Positions 7,044 through 11,055 of a DNA stretch of 11,055 bases are shown here, piece after piece. Position numbers and translations under genes: made by a program. Source of the DNA: Alphaproteobacteria bacterium UBA2966. GTDB lineage: Bacteria > Pseudomonadota > Alphaproteobacteria > UBA2966. Every line of letters starts with the position of its first letter. Position 1 is the first letter of the stretch. The notes under the pieces were generated by a model. The model was not told the DNA's origin. It did not search any database and saw nothing but the letters and a program-made list of their open reading frames with translations. The stretch is taken from contig DEBC01000106.1 of NCBI GenBank assembly GCA_002348365.1, positions 1 to 11,055 of the forward strand. Reading direction: 5' to 3'.

Positions 7044-7079
7044 AGCTGAACTTTCAAGAAAATTGCGTGTAACGAGGCG

Positions 7080-7862
7080 TCAAGCGTGCTCAAGGCGTGG
7101 TGCCGCCGCGCCGAGGATGTAATTGACGCTGTGATCGCCGCCCACGCTCCAGCTTCGCCGCAAGGGATTGTAATTAAGGCCGACAATCTCCTTTCGCTGC
7201 AGCCCACAACGGGCAGTCACGGCCGCGATCTCATCGGGACACAGGAAGTTTCCCCAGGAGTGAGTCCCCCGTGGCAGCAAACCGAGAACGTACTCTGCGC
7301 CGACGATCGCGAATGCAAATGAGCGCAGCGTGCGATTGAGCGTAGCCACAAACAGCACCCCGCCGGGAGACACCAGTCGACAACAGATTTCCAGGAATCT
7401 GACTGGATTCGCGACGTGTTCGACAACCTCCATGGCGAACACGGCATCAAATTGACTTCCGCTGGCCTCAATATGCTCGGGAAGGGCGTGTTCATAGGCA
7501 ACGTCGACACGGGACTTCTTTGCGTGAACCTCAGCCATCCGGATGTTGCACTCGGCGGCGTCAATGCCGAGGACCTTGGCACCATGCTCAGCGAGATACT
7601 CGCTCACCAATCCTGCGCCGCATCCCACATCAAGGACCTTGAGATGAGACAGTGTTTCAGGCGCAGTTCGGCTGCGACCGAAATGCTGCACGAGTGCCCC
7701 GAAAAGATATTCTCTCCGAGCCGCATTGAACTTATACACAGCTTTGAGCTGGCCATCGGCTTTCCACCACTCCTCCGCTAGCGCGTTGAAGCGCGCAACC
7801 TCTAAGGGGTCGGCGGAATCGACGTCCGGCCCTAGAGGTACGAGATTATCTTTAAGTAGCAT
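7080..7862 (-). CDS. ubiG: UbiG-like SAM methyltransferase, divergent paralogue
   Basis: A protein of 260 residues of the class I methyltransferase fold. ARFNALAEEWWKADG (23-37) is the UbiG N-terminal block; VLDVGCGAGLVSEYL (76-90) binds SAM, with D101 as the acidic ribose contact; FDAVFAMEVVEHV (138-150) and LLPRGTHSWGNFLCPDE (195-211) are also UbiG signatures. UbiG methylates two hydroxyls in ubiquinone synthesis at the inner membrane. Differences from ordinary UbiG: the usual PLHRINPLRL block reads AVYKFNAARR (41-50), and the C-terminal part reads NYNPLRRSWSVGGDHSVNY. It may act on another quinone-like substrate or be a stress-expressed copy; a housekeeping ubiG elsewhere is expected. ATG 7862 has GAGGG only 1 base upstream, so the start is slightly uncertain. 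Second gene of the operon. Confidence 0.85.
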   Translation of the reverse strand: MLLKDNLVPLGPDVDSADPLEVARFNALAEEWWKADGQLKAVYKFNAARREYLFGALVQHFGRSRTAPETLSHLKVLDVGCGAGLVSEYLAEHGAKVLGIDAAECNIRMAEVHAKKSRVDVAYEHALPEHIEASGSQFDAVFAMEVVEHVANPVRFLEICCRLVSPGGVLFVATLNRTLRSFAFAIVGAEYVLGLLPRGTHSWGNFLCPDEIAAVTARCGLQRKEIVGLNYNPLRRSWSVGGDHSVNYILGAAAPRLEHA

Positions 7863-7901
7863 GCCCTCTATCGTGAATGGCGTTTGCGGAGATAGCTGTG
7901 C

Positions 7902-8447
7902 CTACGAGCGTAATGCGTCGTCAATCGCGCGCAGAACCTTGATTGACTGCGGCGAGACACGGGGCGGGAAAGATGCGACGAGATTCCCCTCGCGATCGAT
8001 TAGATATTTGTGGAAATTCCAGGACGGTGCTGACCGCTTTCCGAGACGATCTTTGGCCCAACGATAGAATGGATGGGCTTCCGGCCCCTTGACTTTGGTC
8101 TTGTCCGCCAACGGGAAGTCGATGTCGAAGTTAACCTCACAGAATGTCTTAATTTCCTCAGCGCTCCCAGGCTCCTGAGCTCCGAAGTCGTTCGAGGGCA
8201 CGCCGATGACGATCAGACCGCGGTCGCGATGGCTCTCCCAAATACCTTGCAATTCGCCATACTGCCTGGTGAAGCCACAGAAGGATGCGGTATTCACGAT
8301 AAGAAGTGCCTTTCCTTCGTATTGGGAAAGCGGCAGCGGTCCACCTTCAATCGCCTCGAAAGAAAAGTGGAAGGCGTTGGGCCCGGCGGCAATGGCAGAG
8401 AGGGGGCCGACAATGAGCATCGCGATCAAGAGAACGCTGAACCGCAT
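7902..8447 (-). CDS. gpx: Exported glutathione peroxidase-like thiol peroxidase
   Basis: A protein of 181 residues with a signal peptide (MRFSVLLIAMLIVGPLSAIA, cut near residue 20-21), so probably periplasmic. The core has the peroxidatic cysteine C57 in NTASFCGFTRQYGEL, a second cysteine C103 (IKTFCEVNFDIDFPL) that could form the resolving disulfide, and W143-N144 in SWNFHKYLI. In the catalytic tetrad the glutamine (usually NQFG) is aspartate D87 in GVPSNDFGAQEPG, which I believe is common in a proteobacterial branch. It should reduce lipid or organic hydroperoxides using thiols. I chose ATG 8447 because the signal peptide begins there; ATG 8552 would put 35 residues in front of it. First gene of the operon, after promoter P5 with a leader of roughly 180 bases. 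Confidence 0.88.
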   Translation of the reverse strand: MRFSVLLIAMLIVGPLSAIAAGPNAFHFSFEAIEGGPLPLSQYEGKALLIVNTASFCGFTRQYGELQGIWESHRDRGLIVIGVPSNDFGAQEPGSAEEIKTFCEVNFDIDFPLADKTKVKGPEAHPFYRWAKDRLGKRSAPSWNFHKYLIDREGNLVASFPPRVSPQSIKVLRAIDDALRS

Positions 8448-8631
8448 CCACAGCCCGAGCGTCGGTATGCTCCGGTCCAGTGCGTCAATGCGACACCCGT
8501 GTCCGCCCCGTGCGATATAAAGGGTTGTTGGCAGAGCCATTTTAAGTTCCATCTTTATGGGTTTCGTTTTCGCCGATGGGCGTGCCGGTTAGCGTGAAGT
8601 GCCTACATCCAGAGTTCGGCTCTCAAAGGGG

Positions 8632-8659
8632 GTTACGCTGGTTGGCACCAAACGGATCA
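8632..8659 (-). promoter_or_regulatory. ECF-sigma-like promoter P5 for the peroxidase-photolyase operon
   Basis: On the minus strand TGATCC (8659-8654), 16 bases, CGTAAC (8637-8632). It is the only copy of the motif upstream of the five-gene operon, and no copy occurs inside the operon, so it would drive all five genes. The 8448-8744 gap holds nothing else that I recognise. Confidence 0.68.
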
Positions 8660-8744
8660 CCTGTTGGCGCCGACGCCGGTCTCAGGTTTTGGATGAGCAG
8701 GTCAGTCTCGTGTCCTATCTGATCACCGATTCAGAATAGTGGTG

Positions 8745-8947
8745 CTACTCGAGCGATGCCTCCTTTAGGTAGGCAATGATATCCGCGCGATCCTTCCGCT
8801 TGCGGAGACCGGTGAAGGCCATCTTTGTTCCCTTAACGTAAGCCTTGGGCTTCCCGAGATAGGCGTCCAGGCTGTGCTCATCGCCTTCTAATACTTGTAC
8901 CTTTCGACCGATGCAGCGGCGGGGCCGAACAGCGCCACGAGGTGCGG
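8745..8947 (-). pseudogene. Cytochrome c (c2-like), 3' fragment with stop and frameshift
   Basis: Two frames together give the C-terminal half of a soluble class I cytochrome c. From about 8947 one frame reads PHLVALFGPAAASVERYKY, then TAG, then KAMSTA; the other frame continues with SLDAYLGKPKAYVKGTKM, AFTGLRKRKDRADIIAYLK to a stop at 8745-8747. The heme motif CxxCH is missing, since all sequence before PHLV is gone, and about ten residues between KAM and SLDAYL are lost with the frameshift. The second frame is open backwards into the SDR fragment, so an unbroken reading frame (8745-9329) joins the two unrelated pieces. The methionine ligand in GTKM is still there. This is a relic without electron-transfer function. 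Confidence 0.75.
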
Positions 8948-9003
8948 TTAATCTCGCGGGTCCGATTGCATTCAGTGCAAATGCTCGCCCGAGATTAACC
9001 GCA
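8943..9003. repeat. 14-base inverted repeat at the SDR/cytochrome junction
   Basis: TGCGGTTAATCTCG (8943-8956) and CGAGATTAACCGCA (8990-9003) are perfect reverse complements around a 33-base loop. On the minus strand the 8990-9003 arm belongs to normal SDR coding sequence (DAVNL), while the other arm sits exactly where SDR homology stops and cytochrome homology starts. It looks like a fold-back copy made during a deletion. No T-run follows it on either strand, so it is not a typical terminator. Confidence 0.8.
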
Positions 9004-9329
9004 TCGAGTTGCCGCCAGCTCTTCTCGGGTCCCTGGCGATTATCGTGGAGAAATCCCGTCGCATCGATCACCAAGCGAAGCTCACCCAGATCGGCGGCGG
9101 ACGCCGCGACACGTTCGAGACTTACCTTGTCCAGGAGATCGATCGCTGGCGAAGTGCTTCGACTGAACGTGACAACACGCTTGAACCTCTGCGCAGCGCG
9201 GATGCCTTCAATCAACGACCCTCCGATACCGCTGCGGGCACCAAAAGCGACCGCCACGCCAGCTCGATCAAACGATCCGATGTCAACTCTGGAAGCCACC
9301 TCGCCCTGACGTTCGGATTGCCCGATCAC
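8958..9329 (-). pseudogene. C-factor-like SDR, C-terminally truncated
   Basis: The N-terminal half of a short-chain dehydrogenase of the CsgA/C-factor type: VAVAFGARSGIGGSL gives the nucleotide-binding turn, followed by VVTFSRSTSPAIDLLDK, LRLVIDATGFLHDNRQGPEK, SWRQLDAVNLGRAFALNAIGP. Normal members continue with a lysine-rich helix and an active-site S and YxxxK; here homology ends after NAIGP near 8958 and the frame enters a cytochrome fragment. The GTG start at 9329 overlaps the old stop of the DUF393 gene by 4 bases (GTGA), a trace of former translational coupling. The chimeric ORF could be translated to 194 residues but lacks the catalytic half. Confidence 0.78.
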
Positions 9330-9717
9330 CTGCTCTTTGCTCTGCCGATAACGGCCTTAGGCCGCAGAACGCAACCAAAGAGGCGGGAAATGAACGGTCG
9401 GACCGGAAGAAAAATCCTGTAGCCCAGATCAAGGACAATCAGGGCTCCCGGCAGTGACGCGGCGTGCGCTGCCCAGCGCCATCTGGGCAAAATGCAGCCG
9501 CGCCAGAGAGAACACGCCCGTCGCTTGCACGAATATGGAAGCGCTTCATTGCTTGCTGTTAGGCAATTCCTTCCGGAGTTTTGGCGCCGGCTTCAGGGAT
9601 GTCGACAAAACAAAGAGCACCAACTTGATCTCTACAACGATAATATCCGATCTCCGCCCGACAGAATGGGCAGGAGCCATCAAAGTACACAGTTGATTTA
9701 GATAGCTCTGGTTCCAC
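9326..9717 (-). pseudogene. Second DUF393 (DCC) thiol oxidoreductase, broken
   Basis: From GTG 9717, with AGGAG 5 bases upstream, the frame reads STVYFDGSCPFCRAEIGYYR with the intact D-x-x-C-P-x-C motif, then GALCFVDIPEAG and PEGIA, and stops at TAA 9561-9559. The same frame continues QQAMKRFHIRASDGRVLSGAAA. Near 9490 a deletion of a few codons shifts the frame, after which LPRWRWAAHAASLPGALIV and LDLGYRIFLPVRPFISRLFG complete the family C-terminus, ending at TGA 9328-9326. TTG 9744, overlapping the upstream stop, is an alternative start. The gene therefore has one nonsense and one frameshift mutation, while the paralogue at 2662-3099 is intact. The truncated product still carries the redox motif but not the rest of the fold. 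Confidence 0.85.
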
Positions 9718-9740
9718 GAAAACTCCTGAGAATTGAGCAG

Positions 9741-10373
9741 TCAATTGACCAGCACAGGAGCTTGACGAATGTATTTCCGATCCTCGATCTGTTGCACGAG
9801 GAAGTCAGCAACGTCTGCACGCGAGATGATCCCGTTCCGCCACTGAGAGGAATCGGAAAGGATCTTGTAACGTCCTGTCCGCGGTCCACCAGTCAGAACT
9901 CCAGGCCTCGCGATCGTCCAATCAGTCGCGCTCTCCTGGATCAAATGCTCCTGCAAGCTCTTGTCCCCATAGACTCGACCGAAAACAACCTGGAACGGCA
10001 ACCGCTGCGCGCAGCTGATGCTCGCGCGGCTATTGCCGGCTCCAAAACCGGTCAAGCAGATCAGGCGTTTAACGCCATGGACCCTCATCGCCGCGATCAA
10101 TACCCGTGTCGCATCCGAAAACAGGTGTACAGGCCGGAACAATTCTCCTAATCCGACTCCTAGGGTCTGGATTACGACGTCCATCCCAACAAGAGCCGTT
10201 TCTACATCCTCGGTCTTTGACGCGTCGCCCCGGATCTTCTCGAGGTCGGGATTCGAGATCGCAATTGCTGCAGCGGATCGCGCTAGGGCGCGTACGCTAT
10301 GACCGGCATCGAGGGCTTGGCGGGTTGTCTCCAACCCGATCCCCTTGCTGGCGCCGATAATCAATACACGCAT
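9741..10373 (-). CDS. NAD(P)-binding protein of the NmrA/atypical SDR type
   Basis: A protein of 210 residues. MRVLIIGASKGIGLETTRQAL gives a Rossmann turn (GASKGIG, 7-13); VRALARSAAA marks the NADP-preferring end of the second strand; KIRGDASKTEDV, GMDVVIQTLGVG and VKRLICLTGFGAG follow; WTIARPGVLTGG and ISRADVADFLVQQI close it. This is the order of atypical SDRs such as biliverdin reductase B-like and NmrA-like proteins, which reduce small molecules or only sense NADP(H). It appears complete. The ATG has GGGGCC about 5 bases upstream. Its stop overlaps a TTG start of the broken DUF393 gene (TTGA), so it once headed an operon of NAD(P)-binding protein, DUF393, SDR. No copy of the shared promoter motif lies in front of it. 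Confidence 0.82.
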   Translation of the reverse strand: MRVLIIGASKGIGLETTRQALDAGHSVRALARSAAAIAISNPDLEKIRGDASKTEDVETALVGMDVVIQTLGVGLGELFRPVHLFSDATRVLIAAMRVHGVKRLICLTGFGAGNSRASISCAQRLPFQVVFGRVYGDKSLQEHLIQESATDWTIARPGVLTGGPRTGRYKILSDSSQWRNGIISRADVADFLVQQIEDRKYIRQAPVLVN

Positions 10374-10593
10374 GATGGCCCCACGATTACAGAGTTTAAG
10401 ATATCACCCGACTACAATCTGGTCGGCGATGCAGGCGGCCGAGGCGACTCGCATCACCACGGCAGGCTATGTCAGCAAAGGCCGACGCAATATGGGGAAC
10501 GCGCGGCATTAGAGCCTCGTAGGCAGTGCCGAAACACATCGAAGTAGAACCCGACCCTGATTTTCCAAGCCCAATTCCTCTAGAAACGATCTC

Positions 10594-10992
10594 TCAGATC
10601 ACCGACCCCTCGCGCTGGATGGCAACCCAGGCGCTTATCTTCTTGCCCACTTTAATCGGGAGCACGCGCCAGTACATGATGAAGGGGGTGCCGTCCTTCT
10701 TATAGTTAATCGCCTTGCCTTCAAATTTCCTGCCCGACTTCAGTGCGTCCGTAAGCCTGGCTATTACCTTGGCATCTGTGCCCGGTCCTTGAAGAATCCG
10801 CGGCGTCTTGCCGATCACAGAAGAAGGGTCGTGACCCGTCAGTTTCTTGAAGGACTTGTTGGCATATATAATCTTGTTATCCGCGGATGCGTCCGTGATC
10901 AGCACCGAGTCGAAGCTGTTCTCTGCCAAAACCCGGAGCAGGGCCAAACCGCCATCAGCTCCATTCATCAGATCTTCAAGAATACTGGCCAC
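10594..10992 (-). CDS. Single-domain PAS protein, LOV-like without the photoactive cysteine
   Basis: A protein of 132 residues that is almost only a PAS domain: ENSFDSVLITDASADNKIIY (24-43), ANKSFKKLTGH (44-54), GKTPRILQGPGTD (61-73), INYKKDGTPF (95-104) and AWVAIQREGS (121-130). These are the blocks of LOV domains, including the late glutamine (Q126), but the flavin-linking block GxNCRFLQ reads GKTPRILQ, with proline where the cysteine should be, and the second asparagine after GTPF is missing. No kinase, cyclase or DNA-binding part is attached. It may bind a flavin weakly, another ligand, or a partner protein. GTG 10992 is supported by AAAGGA about 7 bases upstream. It lies 220 bases before the NAD(P)-binding gene; I see no clear terminator or gene in that gap. 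Confidence 0.8.
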   Translation of the reverse strand: MASILEDLMNGADGGLALLRVLAENSFDSVLITDASADNKIIYANKSFKKLTGHDPSSVIGKTPRILQGPGTDAKVIARLTDALKSGRKFEGKAINYKKDGTPFIMYWRVLPIKVGKKISAWVAIQREGSVI

Positions 10993-11055
10993 TATTTTTT
11001 CCTTTCTGAGTAAATTGGCCCACCCACGATCTTGCGGATCCGTGACGGGGTTGTT

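Noticed and set aside
10374..10593. Short frames in the gap between the PAS and NAD(P)-binding genes (minus 10539-10396, plus 10430-10513)
   Set aside because: Under 50 residues, no family resemblance and no clear ribosome site; I see no gene, repeat or promoter motif in this gap.
1..11055. tRNA, rRNA, CRISPR array, insertion sequence or integrase
   Set aside because: No cloverleaf, regular repeat-spacer pattern, transposase or recombinase motif was found on reading both strands.

Overview
The window looks like accessory DNA from a ubiquinone-using proteobacterium, most likely an alphaproteobacterium. Pointers are a UbiG-type methyltransferase, an iron-sulfur (6-4) photolyase of the Agrobacterium PhrB type, a cytochrome c2-like fragment, and promoter motifs resembling those of the RpoE-ChrR (ECF) sigma factor that controls the singlet-oxygen response in Rhodobacter. 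The species cannot be read from the sequence.

Layout. 1-440: the 3' part of a phage terminase small-subunit gene runs head-on into a broken fasciclin gene (315-818, minus), which has an amber codon just after its signal peptide and lacks its C-terminal end. 819-1268: a gene-free regulatory stretch with two divergent promoter motifs, a small palindrome between them, a hairpin-rich segment that could be a small RNA, and a third promoter motif. 1269-3099 (plus): two short gene pairs, DUF3429 membrane protein + DUF427 protein, and VOC protein + DUF393 (DCC) thiol oxidoreductase, the second pair with its own promoter motif. 3275-8447 (minus): a tight five-gene operon transcribed in the order glutathione peroxidase, UbiG-like methyltransferase, atypical SDR, Fe-S (6-4) photolyase, CPD photolyase, with gaps of 39, 36, 27 and 16 bases. 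8745-10373 (minus): a decaying operon with an intact NAD(P)-binding protein, then a second DUF393 gene, a C-factor-like SDR and a cytochrome c gene, all three broken. 10594-10992 (minus): a single-domain PAS protein that looks like a LOV domain without its photoactive cysteine.

The unifying signal is a shared motif, TGATC(C/T/G)-N16-CGTA(A/T), found five times, always between genes. It precedes the fasciclin pseudogene, the putative small RNA, DUF3429-DUF427, VOC-DUF393 and the peroxidase-photolyase operon. By hand estimate fewer than 0.1 such matches would be expected by chance in both strands. I infer a light or singlet-oxygen stress regulon: photolyases repair UV lesions, the exported peroxidase removes lipid hydroperoxides, and the quinone methyltransferase, SDR and DUF proteins are accessory functions of unknown detail. 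The sigma factor itself is not in the window.
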